From Ktedonosporobacter rubrisoli (GTDB lineage: Bacteria > Chloroflexota > Ktedonobacteria > Ktedonobacterales > Ktedonobacteraceae): a stretch of DNA of 64,000 bases. The notes beneath the pieces are model-generated. The model was not told where the DNA came from, searched no databases, and was given only the letters and a program-made list of their open reading frames with translations. Below, piece after piece: positions 45,571 through 54,737 of this stretch. Both the position numbers and the translations under genes were made by a program. How positions within the stretch are numbered: the stretch's first letter is position 1; each line of letters starts with the position of its first letter. The DNA lies in contig NZ_CP035758.1 of assembly GCF_004208415.1 (NCBI RefSeq), forward strand, positions 1,674,001 through 1,738,000, given 5' to 3'.

Positions 45571-46671
45571 TTATTGGTCGCCGAGATTCAGCCGGGCAGC
45601 CTTGAGCAAGGGAGCGTGTCGATCTGAATCGATAACCTGTAGCATTCCTCCATATACTTGATAAATACCACTGCCGCTGGCCAGGAAGTCCAGAGGAAAG
45701 CCCAGCGGTGTCCGGCTGGCCTCATCTAAGCGGCGTAGGTGCTCAACTGATAGCTCCAGATCCAGGCAGCCGAGGTTATCCTTGATCTGGGAAGCTGTGC
45801 GGCCGGAAATGATAGGAATAAGGGTTTTCGATTGCGCACGCAACCAGGCTAATGCTACCTGAGGTGTACTGCATCCAATCTCGTCGGCTATCTGCTGTGC
45901 CGCGCGAGCGATGCTAAGGTTCCGCTCGGAGCGCTCAATGAAGCCAAGCGAGTTAAAGCCTTCATCGTCAAGACGCCCTTTTTCCGCTTCCTCCAATGAG
46001 TTGCGCGTATATTTGCCACTGAGGAGCCCAAAGGCCAGCGGCGACCAGGCCGTAACTGCGACGTCGAGGGTTTCGGCCATCGGTAGAAGCTCTCGTTCGG
46101 CCGTTCGTTCGATTAAATTATATTGCGCGGATAGCGCAACGAAAGGACTCCAGCCGTAACGTTCTGCTAGCGTGTTGGCTTGCGCTACTACCCAGGCGGG
46201 AGCATTCGAGACGCCGACGTAGAGGACTTTGCCAGATCTAACCAGATCGTCGAGGCCGCGCATGACTTCTTCGACCGGGGTTAGAAAATCCCAGGCATGA
46301 ACATAATAGAGATCGATGTACTCGGTTCCCAGGCGTTTGAGGCTAGCTTCCAACGACTGAATCATATTCTTGCGCTGGCTACCAGCTCGGTTTGGGTCGC
46401 CTCCTGATTGGAAACTGAGTGCGTACTTGCTGGCGACCACGAAGCGTTCACGATCGGCAGCGATAAACTCGCCGACCAGCTTTTCGCTCTCACCGTTGGT
46501 ATAGACATTGGCCGTATCAATAAAATTACCGCCTGCCTCAGCGAATGTCTCGAAGATCTTGCGGCTCTCCTGGCGATTTGCTCCCCATCCCCAGATATCG
46601 CTGAAGGTCATCGTTCCCAGGCTGAGCTCGGAAACGCGCAGACCACTTTTTCCCAGTAATTTATAACGCAT
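45571..46671 (-). CDS. Aldo/keto reductase
   Basis: A 366-residue NADPH-dependent enzyme. The start at MRYKLLGKSGLRVSELSLGTMTF follows GAAGGA; a longer frame to 46902 has no family match. The catalytic residues are Asp in NFIDTANVY with its Tyr, Lys in FVVASKYA and His in YYVHAWD. The cofactor-binding end includes PIISGRTASQIKDNLG. It resembles YajO/YghZ-type reductases of aldehydes. Divergent from an MFS pump gene. Confidence 0.92.
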   Translation of the reverse strand: MRYKLLGKSGLRVSELSLGTMTFSDIWGWGANRQESRKIFETFAEAGGNFIDTANVYTNGESEKLVGEFIAADRERFVVASKYALSFQSGGDPNRAGSQRKNMIQSLEASLKRLGTEYIDLYYVHAWDFLTPVEEVMRGLDDLVRSGKVLYVGVSNAPAWVVAQANTLAERYGWSPFVALSAQYNLIERTAERELLPMAETLDVAVTAWSPLAFGLLSGKYTRNSLEEAEKGRLDDEGFNSLGFIERSERNLSIARAAQQIADEIGCSTPQVALAWLRAQSKTLIPIISGRTASQIKDNLGCLDLELSVEHLRRLDEASRTPLGFPLDFLASGSGIYQVYGGMLQVIDSDRHAPLLKAARLNLGDQ

Positions 46672-47117
46672 ATTTGCTAATCCTTCTTTCTGTGTTGTGG
46701 GCATTACACTAGCGGGAGTATACCCGCTGGGAAGGTATGGCACTATCAGGTTCTTGCTTTGCAAACTATGGTGGGCGATGGCAATTATGGCGTTGAAAGG
46801 ATAAGTTGAGACCGAGGTAAGGCTATTAAGCTTCCTCTTGACTTTGAGCGCGCTCGAATTTGTATACTTGCTCGTGGGCGAAAGAAGCTGGCTTCTAGCC
46901 AACTATCTGGCTGATCTCTTCGCAAGAGGAGAGCTTCTATTTGCTAGCCAGCGAATCAGCCTTTGGCTATCTCCAGGATGGCAACAGGTCAACATGAAGA
47001 CAGGAATAGAGTATAAGATTCTCAGCAAAATTTCTGCTTCGAAGCAAGGCTTTGTGGAAATGCACTTTTTGTCGCCCGGGGATAGTGTGTAGCAACTTCG
47101 GTCTATAGCCAGGGAGA
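46672..47117. other. Gene-free divergent promoter region
   Basis: Lies between the divergent aldo/keto reductase and MFS pump genes. ORFs here are short and unconvincing. No palindrome above 8 bp per arm was noticed. Confidence 0.3.
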
Positions 47118-48557
47118 ATGAGAGCACAAATGTATACAACGCAAGCTGGGCAACGCAACCAGCTGAATATGAAAACCAGCGGAATGCAGTGGTGGACTTT
47201 AGTAGCTTGCGCCTGTGGTTACTTTATGGTGATTCTGGATACCACTGTCGTCAATGTCGCATTGCCGGCGATTCAAAGAGCTTTAGGCACGAATATCTCT
47301 GATCTGCAATGGGTAACCGCCAGCTATACGCTTGCCTTTGCCAGTCTGTTGCTTATGACAGGTACCCTGAGCGATCGCTATGGAAGCAAGCGCATTTTCC
47401 TGGCGGGTCTTCTGGTCTTTACACTTTCTTCCGCGCTTTGCGGAACCGCCCCAATGCTTAGTGTGTTCCTGATTGCGCGCGTGTTTCAGGGGATAGGGGC
47501 AGCGCTGCTGGTTCCTGCTTCATTGGCAATTATTAGCAACGCTTATCCCGATGGGCGTAAACGCGCGTCTGCGATAGGGGTCTGGGCTATGATTGCGGCC
47601 ATAGCGGCTTCAGCTGGCCCGGTTATTGGAGGCTTATTGGTAGAGGATGCAGGATGGCGAACCATATTTTTTATCAATCTTCCTGTGGGTGTAATAGGTA
47701 TGGTGATTACCTGGCGTTTTGTGACAGAGGCGGGAAGATCTGCTCATGGATCGCTTGATATCTGGGGACAGATGAGTGCTATTCTTGCCCTTGCCGCCTT
47801 GACGTTTGCCTTGATCGAAGGGGAGCCAATGGGTTGGAATGCGTCTCCCGTGTTGCTGGCGTTCCTGCTTTGCGTGGCATCAGGCATTGCGTTTGTGCTG
47901 ATTGAGCTGCGTAGCGCGAGCCCTATGTTACCGCTCACCTTGTTCCGTTCGGCGACCTTTTCCGCCACGACGAGCGTAGGCCTGTTGCTCAACTTCAGCT
48001 TTTATGGCCTGCTCTTCTTACTCAGCATATTCTATCAGCAGGCGAAGGGCTATTCGGCCTGGGAGACCGGATTGCATTTATTGCCTCTGACGCTCATCAA
48101 TGTCGCGGCTATGCCGCTGGCCGGCCAGCTTACAGCCCGCTTTGGTCCGCGCGTGCCGGTGCTGGGAGGCCTGGCTCTGTGTGCGGCTGGCATCTTTGCC
48201 TACTTGAGTATTGGCGAAAGCCTCGGCTACTGGTTGGTAGTTGTCTTTTTTCTGGCGATTGGCTTTGGTGGCTCTTCCGCTGTTCCTGCTCTGACCGCAG
48301 CTCTTCTAGGCGCGGTAGCTCGCCGATACTCAGGTATAGCTTCGGGTGTGCTCAATGCCAGTCGGCAAGCTGGCGGAACTTTTGGTGTGGCTATTCTGGG
48401 CTCGATCTTTAGCAGTATGAGCGGGAGTGCTGCCTTGACGGGCATGCATATAGCTCTGGGTGTGGCTGGAGTTGTGTTGTTGCTTAGCTGCGCAATTACT
48501 CTGCTCTGGATACCTTCCCGTTTTGGAAAGGCGAAAGAGGAGGGAGAAGCTGTCTGA
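47118..48557 (+). CDS. MFS drug efflux pump, DHA2 (EmrB/QacA) family
   Basis: A 479-residue protein with about 14 membrane helices. Family motifs are FMVILDTTVVNVALPAIQ in helix 1 (motif D1), the loop motif A LSDRYGSKRIF after helix 2, and GPVIGGLLVEDAGWRTIFFI (motif C and following). It should export toxic hydrophobic compounds in exchange for protons. The exact start is uncertain: ATG at 47118, 47130 or 47169 are all possible, and none has an ideal ribosome binding site. No regulator gene is adjacent. Confidence 0.92.
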   Translation: MRAQMYTTQAGQRNQLNMKTSGMQWWTLVACACGYFMVILDTTVVNVALPAIQRALGTNISDLQWVTASYTLAFASLLLMTGTLSDRYGSKRIFLAGLLVFTLSSALCGTAPMLSVFLIARVFQGIGAALLVPASLAIISNAYPDGRKRASAIGVWAMIAAIAASAGPVIGGLLVEDAGWRTIFFINLPVGVIGMVITWRFVTEAGRSAHGSLDIWGQMSAILALAALTFALIEGEPMGWNASPVLLAFLLCVASGIAFVLIELRSASPMLPLTLFRSATFSATTSVGLLLNFSFYGLLFLLSIFYQQAKGYSAWETGLHLLPLTLINVAAMPLAGQLTARFGPRVPVLGGLALCAAGIFAYLSIGESLGYWLVVVFFLAIGFGGSSAVPALTAALLGAVARRYSGIASGVLNASRQAGGTFGVAILGSIFSSMSGSAALTGMHIALGVAGVVLLLSCAITLLWIPSRFGKAKEEGEAV

Positions 48558-48751
48558 TGGAGAGACTTACTTGCAAGAGAAGCGCGATCTGATAAGGTGA
48601 AACCATGCGTCGTAGGTTGGCCGCATGCCCCCTTTGGACAATATAGTATTGCACCATTTGACTGGCCGGATATCTATATCTCGACCGATACACCGTGCGC
48701 CAATAGCAGCTTTTACCCGTAGCTTTCGTGGCTTCTTAAAGGCAGGCCGCG

Positions 48752-48785
48752 GGATCGCCCTACGCACGCAGGGCGATCCATTTTT
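48752..48785 (+). terminator. Rho-independent terminator after the MFS pump
   Basis: Perfect 10-bp stem GGATCGCCCT/AGGGCGATCC with an 8-base loop, followed by ATTTTT. It lies about 200 bases beyond the pump's stop. The stretch between them and up to 48914 shows no gene. Confidence 0.82.
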
Positions 48786-48914
48786 ATCTATTATCTAGGC
48801 AAAGGTTGATTTTATCAGCTTCTTGTAGTCTGCTAGCTGAACGTTAAGTGGGGCAAACGCCCAGAGTAAGCTATACGTTGCCGGGCAAGAAGGATAAATA
48901 CTGAGCGCGGGGCG

Positions 48915-49667
48915 CTACTCTGGTACGTCGCGTGGATAACTGCGTTTAGCTCTGGCGCTTTCCTCTAGATCAATATCGACGGTAGCAAAAGGCTCCTGAC
49001 GAGAAGTATCGGCCAGGATATCTCCATCGGGACCGATGATCAGCCCTCGTCCGGCAAAGGTGCGCTCGTCAACGCGATTAGACGAAATGACAAAGGCGCC
49101 TGAGGCAATGGCAGCCATGCGGGGGGCAACTATCCAGCGATCATGGCGCGTCGCAGCGCGCGGGACCGCAATGATATTTGCGCCCTGCTTGCCGTAATGC
49201 CTGGCCCACTCCGTGAACATCACCTCGGTACAGATCAGGAAACTAATGCTCAGTTCGTCCAGCTGAACAGGCGTAAAATCGCGGCGATTGCGGTCGAACC
49301 AGCAGCGCTCATAGAAGCCCGCCTCATCGGGAAGGTAGTATTTGTCGTGTACGCCGGTGTAGCCCTGGGCCTGCGTCCAGGCAAACCCACGATTCAGGTG
49401 TCGTCCACCCTCAGTGATTAGTCGCGTACCCAGAACGATGGCCGGGGCAAGTTCGGATAACTGATCCATCATCGTATCGTGTTCCGCCTGAGCCTGTTGC
49501 CAGATCTGCTCCTCGAAGCGGGGCGTTGTGCCGAACCAGGTTGAGAAGGGTAATTCTGGTAAAAGAACGAGCTCGCTCTGCTGCTTTCTAACGTAGGCAA
49601 TCAAGGCTTCCCAGGCCGCGACAAATGCTGTTCGGTCATCAGGAAGCTCACAAACGGTTACCTTCAT
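48915..49667 (-). CDS. Nitrilase-superfamily carbon-nitrogen hydrolase
   Basis: A 250-residue amidohydrolase. The catalytic triad is complete: Glu38 in LLPELPFSTW, Lys109 in VHDKYYLPDE and Cys146 in SFLICTEVMF. The segment ANIIAVPRAA and the final strand GLIIGPDGDILADTS fit the superfamily. The substrate (an amide, nitrile or carbamoyl compound) is not evident. It ends close to the window's MFS terminator, which is convergent. Confidence 0.9.
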   Translation of the reverse strand: MKVTVCELPDDRTAFVAAWEALIAYVRKQQSELVLLPELPFSTWFGTTPRFEEQIWQQAQAEHDTMMDQLSELAPAIVLGTRLITEGGRHLNRGFAWTQAQGYTGVHDKYYLPDEAGFYERCWFDRNRRDFTPVQLDELSISFLICTEVMFTEWARHYGKQGANIIAVPRAATRHDRWIVAPRMAAIASGAFVISSNRVDERTFAGRGLIIGPDGDILADTSRQEPFATVDIDLEESARAKRSYPRDVPE

Positions 49668-49802
49668 TTTTTCTCCTTGCTGCGCGAAAATGTAGCCTGA
49701 TCCATCTGCCCTCTATCATACAGTATTAGAGCAAGCATGAGGAGTTTGCTACAAGCTGGTGAGCAGAGCGAGCCTTATGAGTATGAAAGGACTGCCCAGG
49801 CC

Positions 49803-51188
49803 TTAGTTATTGGCCCTTGGATTGACGCGGCTATTGGTGTGAAGGTACTGCGCGACCCCATTCTTGAAGTCGTAGAGCGCAACGGTCTGCGTGTCTTCGA
49901 GCGGATCGTCCGAAGGCATCAAGAAATGCGTCTCGCTTATTGGCAGCAGCTCGTATTTGAGACGGTCGGGTTTCCCGAGAAATTGTGCCTGCATAGGGTT
50001 GAGGTCGTATGTCAGGAAGAGCTTCCCGCCTTCGGCTTCTACTTCGTAGCGGGAACCTGGCCGCGCATATATACCCTCATACCTTGAGAAGTCGAGCGAG
50101 AGCGTTGGATCGGGACTGGGCAAGTCAGGGATCGTAACTGCTCCAAGACTGGCCAGGATTTCATTGAACACCTGCTTGTAGAAGCTCTCGCGCGGTCCGC
50201 CGTTCGTCAGCATCGCAATAGCGAGGTTCGAATCTGGCAGGATACGTAGGCGCACGTTCTGACCAATAGTGCTGCCATCGCTTGCATAGACCGTCTTGCC
50301 ATGCCAATCGCACACGATGAGGCCCAGAGCCCATGCCGGCCCAAACATGTATGGATCAGGGATGGGAACGCGCGACTCCATCATCTCGCGAATGCTTCTG
50401 GCCGAAACAATTTGTCTTCCACTCGGGGCTTTACCTCCGTTGAGGAGGACGTGCGCCATCGCTAGCACTTCCCGAACTGTCGAGGTGACGTTGCCGCCGG
50501 GGCCAAAGGCGCGCGGCAAGTACTCCACTGGGGTAACAATGGGTCCTTCTTCCAGGGAGCGGAGTATATGGCCCGTCGCGGCCCTATCCTGCTCCACTTG
50601 TTCGCGCCAACTGCTTGTGCTGCTCAAGCCAAGAGGGTCGAAAAGACGATCCTTCATAATATCGTCCCAGCGCTTGCCGTCTATGACTTCCATGATGCGG
50701 GCGAGGATTGCGTAGCCAAGGGCTGCGCTGTATCCATGAGTGTAGCCCAGAGGAAAAACTTGCGGTGCATCTGCAATATTGTCGATCATACGCTCGTAAA
50801 CGTCGTCGTCTTCGCCGGGATTGCCGTAATCCTCCTCAATACCGTTCGTGTGGTACAGAAGATGACGGGGTGTAACTTTGGCGCTGGCTTCGGGATCGGC
50901 AACTGTGAAGGTAGGGAGGTAGGTCCGCACCGGCTTGTCAAGATCGATTTTTCCTTCATCGACAAGCTGCATGAATGCGAGGGCCGTCCATGTCTTGGTC
51001 ATAGAGCCACACTGGTAGATGGTCTCGGTCGTCGCGGGTTCCTGCGTTAACACGTTTTTGCTACCAACAGCTAGTTCGGTAATCTCTCCATTGTGAAGAA
51101 CGCCGATCACAGCACTCGGGATCTTGTATTCCGCGAGGAGTGCGGAAACCCGAGTTTGAAGCTGTGCTACATCTCTCCCTTTTGCCAT
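49803..51188 (-). CDS. Serine hydrolase, beta-lactamase/PBP-like
   Basis: A 461-residue protein. The start at MAKGRD follows GGAAGGAG. The active-site motif SxxK is in QCGSMTKTWTA, with Tyr of the second motif in TPRHLLYHTNGIEEDYG or YTHGYSAALGY. The domain runs to about residue 340, followed by a beta-rich C-terminal domain (SRYEVEAEGGKLFLTYDL). No signal peptide is visible, so it may be cytoplasmic, unlike true penicillin-binding proteins; esterase or peptidase activity is likely. Drug resistance should not be assumed. Confidence 0.87.
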   Translation of the reverse strand: MAKGRDVAQLQTRVSALLAEYKIPSAVIGVLHNGEITELAVGSKNVLTQEPATTETIYQCGSMTKTWTALAFMQLVDEGKIDLDKPVRTYLPTFTVADPEASAKVTPRHLLYHTNGIEEDYGNPGEDDDVYERMIDNIADAPQVFPLGYTHGYSAALGYAILARIMEVIDGKRWDDIMKDRLFDPLGLSSTSSWREQVEQDRAATGHILRSLEEGPIVTPVEYLPRAFGPGGNVTSTVREVLAMAHVLLNGGKAPSGRQIVSARSIREMMESRVPIPDPYMFGPAWALGLIVCDWHGKTVYASDGSTIGQNVRLRILPDSNLAIAMLTNGGPRESFYKQVFNEILASLGAVTIPDLPSPDPTLSLDFSRYEGIYARPGSRYEVEAEGGKLFLTYDLNPMQAQFLGKPDRLKYELLPISETHFLMPSDDPLEDTQTVALYDFKNGVAQYLHTNSRVNPRANN

Positions 51189-51370
51189 TGAGGACTCCTT
51201 CCTTCTCTCTGCGTTGATTTCTCCGCAGCACCGCGAGCTTTCCACCGGCCAGGGCATGCTTAGCGCTAGTTGATTGCTCTAGACAGCCTTCGCGGCTACG
51301 TTCACGGGCTGCGGGCTTATTTACTCATCCTAAGAGATCGGCCGGGTTTTGCTCGGCCCTCTCGCGGAAG

Positions 51371-51631
51371 TTATTTTTTCGGCAGACCTACCGCATTAGC
51401 GGCATCAGCCTCGAAGTATTCAGTGGTGCCATAGGAGCTGGCGTGCTTCTCAAAGAAGCTCTTTACGTTGTCGAGCGAGTCGTGAACGATGACGTTCACA
51501 GCTTTGGTTCCGTCCTTACTCCCCACGGCCAGGGTCCACCTGGCTCCTTTGGGTAACTGGCTGTACGCCTTTTTCAAAGAGCCCCAGAACTTCTCGTTGT
51601 CAGTGATCGTGGAAACAGCCATAACGTGCAT
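51371..51631 (-). CDS. Small protein of unknown function
   Basis: An 86-residue protein with a ferredoxin-like alternation of strands and helices (HVMAVSTITDNEKFWGSLKK, RWTLAVGSKDGTKAVNVIVH, LDNVKSFFEKHAS). It could be a small dimeric alpha/beta-barrel protein. AGGAGGAC precedes the ATG strongly. It is divergent from a MarR-type regulator gene across 237 bases and may be controlled by it. Confidence 0.65.
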   Translation of the reverse strand: MHVMAVSTITDNEKFWGSLKKAYSQLPKGARWTLAVGSKDGTKAVNVIVHDSLDNVKSFFEKHASSYGTTEYFEADAANAVGLPKK

Positions 51632-51781
51632 TATTTGTCCTCCTTGATAAAATGCTGAATCGTTTGGTGTTGTCAGGCAGAGTGAATGAGCGCAGGAACG
51701 GGCACGTTTGTCCTGCGTTACCTCATCGTGACACCTGGCCTGGCCTATGCTATACTACAATTCACTTCTACTATCAATCAA

Positions 51782-51836
51782 TACAACGAAATTATTTTGC
51801 TTAGAAAGCAAAAGAAAAAATTTAATTGACGTTGTA
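51782..51836. promoter_or_regulatory. Inverted repeat in the promoter of the MarR fusion gene
   Basis: TACAACG (51782-51788) and CGTTGTA (51830-51836) flank an AT-rich segment just upstream of the gene. TTGACG overlaps the right arm and could be a -35 element, followed by AT-rich sequence with TATTATTATAG. Candidate operator site pair. Confidence 0.4.
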
Positions 51837-51868
51837 AGATAATATTATTATAGAAGGAGGAATCTTCC

Positions 51869-52969
51869 TTGTCAAGTGGTTCTCAAGACAAAAACGCGAA
51901 GGTACTTGAGGAGTTGATGCGAGAGCTTCGGCAATCGATCTCTCTATCTTCCTCTCTCTTACGAGCTGCGACGACGCGCACGGGGATGGCTGTCACCGAC
52001 ATCCAGGTTCTAGATCTGCTAGAGCTCATGGGTCCCCTGACAGCTGGTCAGCTTGCCGAGCTTACAGGGCTGACGACCGGAGCGATTACCAGGATACTTG
52101 TCCGCCTGGAGAAGGTTGGGCTACTCCGTAGGGAGCGTGACAAGATTGACGGGCGCAAGATTATCGTCAGGCTTGCGGCAGGCAAGGACGACGAGCAGCA
52201 AGTTCGCTCAATTCTCCCTTCAGTTGGAAAGATATGGGGCGAGGCGGCGTCGCGCTATAATGAGGAACAGATTGCCTTCCTGCTGGAGTTTCTCCAACAC
52301 AGCAACCGCCAGGCCAGACAGGAATTGCTCTTCTTGCAACAGGAGGCTCCTGCGGAGGAAGAAGGGAACTTCTCAGCTCCACTTGAAGAGCAGGTAAGGG
52401 GGCGGCTGGCTGTCTCCGCTGGAAACTACAGACTGAGCTTACGCGCGGACACGCTCTTAGAGAGGTTGTACCAGGCTCGCTTCGAGGGGCCGCTACCCAG
52501 GGTCTCGACCAAAGATGGAGCTGTGATCATGCGCTATCCACGGAATCTGCTAAGGCTGGGCGAGAAGCAGGGGATTGCTGAGATTGCGTTAAGCGCCGCC
52601 ATTCCCTGGCGCATCGCGCTGCAGGATGGGACAGGAGAGATTAGCGCGCACCTGCGTGAGCTTGATCTCGCCAAACTGGAAGTCATGGGAGGATATAGCT
52701 TGCTACATCTGGAACTGGGGACACCTTCTGGTGTAGTTCCTATTTTCCTTGGCGCGAGCATATCACGGGTAGAAGTTCAGCGTCCCGCAGGTGTTGCCGT
52801 GCGCATTCACATCACTGGTTGGGTCTCAGAATTGGTCTTCGACGGTCAAAGATGGAGTGGCAGTGGTCCCGATGCGCGGCTACAAAGTCCTGGTTTTGAT
52901 CCAAGCGCCCCATGCTACGCTATTGAAGTCACAGGCTACGCCGAAAAAATTACTATCTTCTCGCGTTGA
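51869..52969 (+). CDS. MarR-family regulator fused to a beta-rich C-terminal domain
   Basis: A 366-residue protein with a TTG start, 8 bases after GGAGGA. Residues ~10-150 form a MarR winged helix (LTAGQLAELTGLTTGAITRILVRLEKVGLLRRE, DKIDGRKIIVRL). Residues ~195-366 form a strand-rich domain resembling the DUF4097/LiaF toast-rack type (GIAEIALSAAIPWRIALQDG, LHLELGTPSGVVPIFLGASI). Such domains are usually found in membrane stress proteins, so the fusion could sense a ligand through it; the assignment of the C-terminal domain is by eye and tentative. Confidence 0.75.
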   Translation: MSSGSQDKNAKVLEELMRELRQSISLSSSLLRAATTRTGMAVTDIQVLDLLELMGPLTAGQLAELTGLTTGAITRILVRLEKVGLLRRERDKIDGRKIIVRLAAGKDDEQQVRSILPSVGKIWGEAASRYNEEQIAFLLEFLQHSNRQARQELLFLQQEAPAEEEGNFSAPLEEQVRGRLAVSAGNYRLSLRADTLLERLYQARFEGPLPRVSTKDGAVIMRYPRNLLRLGEKQGIAEIALSAAIPWRIALQDGTGEISAHLRELDLAKLEVMGGYSLLHLELGTPSGVVPIFLGASISRVEVQRPAGVAVRIHITGWVSELVFDGQRWSGSGPDARLQSPGFDPSAPCYAIEVTGYAEKITIFSR

Positions 52970-53160
52970 GGGCTCCTGCATGCTGATCTTCCTTAGGCGG
53001 CGCGGAGCTACCTGCCTGAACGAAACTATGAAGGAAAGCTCTGCTTCAAGCGCTTGATCAGATCAGATGAAGATGGATATCCCATCCATCCAGCTCCGAG
53101 TCGCCTCGGATTAGCATCAATGTGCGCGGGCTGAGTATAAGGATGATCAGCCAACTGTTT

Positions 53161-54027
53161 CTATGATTGCGCGTATGCAGCCCGAATAGGCTCAGCTACT
53201 TCCTCGGCCAGACGACGTACACTATCTGGCGAAGAGGATAGCTGCAAGCTATAAATGATGTAATTGGCTCCGGCCTCGATAAACGAACGCGTCTGCCGAT
53301 CGGTTGCCGCCAGATCAGTAAAATCGACGCCAATATGTCTTGAGTGTGCGATACTTGCCGGGTCGCGGCCAATGGCGGCACAATGGCGCTCTAATATCGC
53401 ACACTTCTGGCGATATTCTTCGGGCGTTGACACGCTGCAATCCCAGATATCTGCATAACGGGCAATGACGCGCAGGGTATGTTCGCCTTCACCGCCGATG
53501 GCAAAGGGTGGGAATGGTTTTTGTACGGGTTTGGGCTCGCAGATAGCTTTGTTCAGTTGATAATAGCTACCTGCAAAGGTTACGCTGGGCTCTGTCCACA
53601 GGCGGCGGATCAGCTCACAGGCCTCGGCTAAGCGGCGCACGCGTTCGCCGGCAGAGGGCAAGGGAATGCCATAGGCAACGTGCTCTGTTTCGGACCAGCC
53701 GGTTCCGAGGCCAAAGTTGAGCCTGCCCAGGGCCATGATATCCACGGTGGCGGCCACTTTTGCTAAGATGCCTGGATGACGATATGTATTGTCAGAAACC
53801 ATAACGCCGATCCGTAAGCGCCGGGTCTGAACGGCTAGGGCGGCTAGCAAGGTCCAGCTCTCCAGGCAAGGAACGCCGGGATCATCACCCAGGGACATGA
53901 TATGATCAAAGATCCAGGCATGCTCGAAAATAGGCAAGGCATCGGCTGCGCGCCAGATGGTGAGTAAGGCTTCAGGATTTGCGGTTAGCTGTGAAGTTTT
54001 GATGCCGAAATGAAGTGCTCTTTGCAT
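53161..54027 (-). CDS. LLM-class (F420-dependent type) oxidoreductase
   Basis: A 288-residue relative of the enzyme near 37 kb. Matching segments are FGIKTSQL, EHAWIFDHIMSLGDDPGVPCLESWTL, RRLRIGVMVSDNTYRHPGILAK, LGRLNFGLGTGWSE and PPFAIGGEGEHTLRVIARYAD. Substrate unknown. It is divergent from an Lrp-family regulator across 136 bases that contain an 8-bp dyad, so that regulator probably controls it. Confidence 0.9.
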   Translation of the reverse strand: MQRALHFGIKTSQLTANPEALLTIWRAADALPIFEHAWIFDHIMSLGDDPGVPCLESWTLLAALAVQTRRLRIGVMVSDNTYRHPGILAKVAATVDIMALGRLNFGLGTGWSETEHVAYGIPLPSAGERVRRLAEACELIRRLWTEPSVTFAGSYYQLNKAICEPKPVQKPFPPFAIGGEGEHTLRVIARYADIWDCSVSTPEEYRQKCAILERHCAAIGRDPASIAHSRHIGVDFTDLAATDRQTRSFIEAGANYIIYSLQLSSSPDSVRRLAEEVAEPIRAAYAQS

Positions 54028-54113
54028 AAAGCTGCTTATGGCTCCTTCTTGTGCTGTTTAGTGATTACTTTTCTTAAAGTATATGCTGAGGATGTGCTAG
54101 AATACAGATAAAA

Positions 54114-54136
54114 ATAGAGCTATGTGTGAGCTCTAT
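54114..54136. promoter_or_regulatory. Dyad in the divergent Lrp/LLM promoter region
   Basis: ATAGAGCT (54114-54121) and AGCTCTAT (54129-54136) are perfect inverted arms around ATGTGTG, 28 bases before the Lrp start. Arm size and spacing suit a dimeric Lrp/AsnC regulator. Confidence 0.5.
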
Positions 54137-54163
54137 ACTTAGTTTTTGCGGAAAGAAGGCGCT

Positions 54164-54661
54164 ATGACCTTAGAAATTGAGAAGCTGCTCGATGAAACCG
54201 GCTGGCGCTTACTGCAGGAGTTACAAGAAAGTGCTCGCCTTTCCTATACGGAGCTGGGACAGCGCGTTGGGCTCTCTATACCCTCAGTTACCGAACGCAT
54301 ACGTAAGATGGAAGAGGCTGGTATTATAACGGGCTATCATGCCGAAGTGAACCTGAGCAAACTTGGCATCCCAATTCAGACCATTATTCATTTGCAGGGC
54401 ATTGGAGGGCATAGTTGTAGCCATGCTGTTGCAAAAGTGAGCGAAATTCCTGAAGTGCTTGAGTGCTATCGTGAGACGGGCGGAGATGGGATTATGGTCA
54501 AGGTGGTAGCTACCTCGCTTGATCACCTGGCTCGCGTTGTTGATCAGCTTTCTCTCTATGGTATTCCTACAACTACTGTCCTGCGTTCGAGACCAATGAA
54601 GCGCCATGTGGTCCCGCACGAGATTCTGGAACGCGCAAAAGATGAGGAGGAAGCGCACTAG
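54164..54661 (+). CDS. Lrp/AsnC-family transcriptional regulator
   Basis: A 165-residue regulator. The winged helix begins IEKLLDETGWRLLQELQESARLSYTELGQRVGLSIPSVTERIRKMEEAGIITGYHAEV (read in pieces), the family pattern. The C-terminal RAM ligand-binding domain follows (IHLQGIGGHSCSHAVAKVSEI, CYRETGGDGIMVKVVA). GAAGG precedes the chosen ATG; an upstream TTG is less likely. It probably senses an amino acid or related small molecule. Confidence 0.92.
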   Translation: MTLEIEKLLDETGWRLLQELQESARLSYTELGQRVGLSIPSVTERIRKMEEAGIITGYHAEVNLSKLGIPIQTIIHLQGIGGHSCSHAVAKVSEIPEVLECYRETGGDGIMVKVVATSLDHLARVVDQLSLYGIPTTTVLRSRPMKRHVVPHEILERAKDEEEAH

Positions 54662-54737
54662 AGCGCTTTCCTCCTGGTGATTTCAATAGGCTTAAGCTAA
54701 GGTTTTCCGGGCTTTCCTTGTCAGAGGCCGAGGCAGC

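Noticed and set aside
50216..50245. GTTCGAATC suggesting a tRNA T-arm
   Set aside because: It lies inside the serine hydrolase coding sequence and no cloverleaf can be drawn around it.
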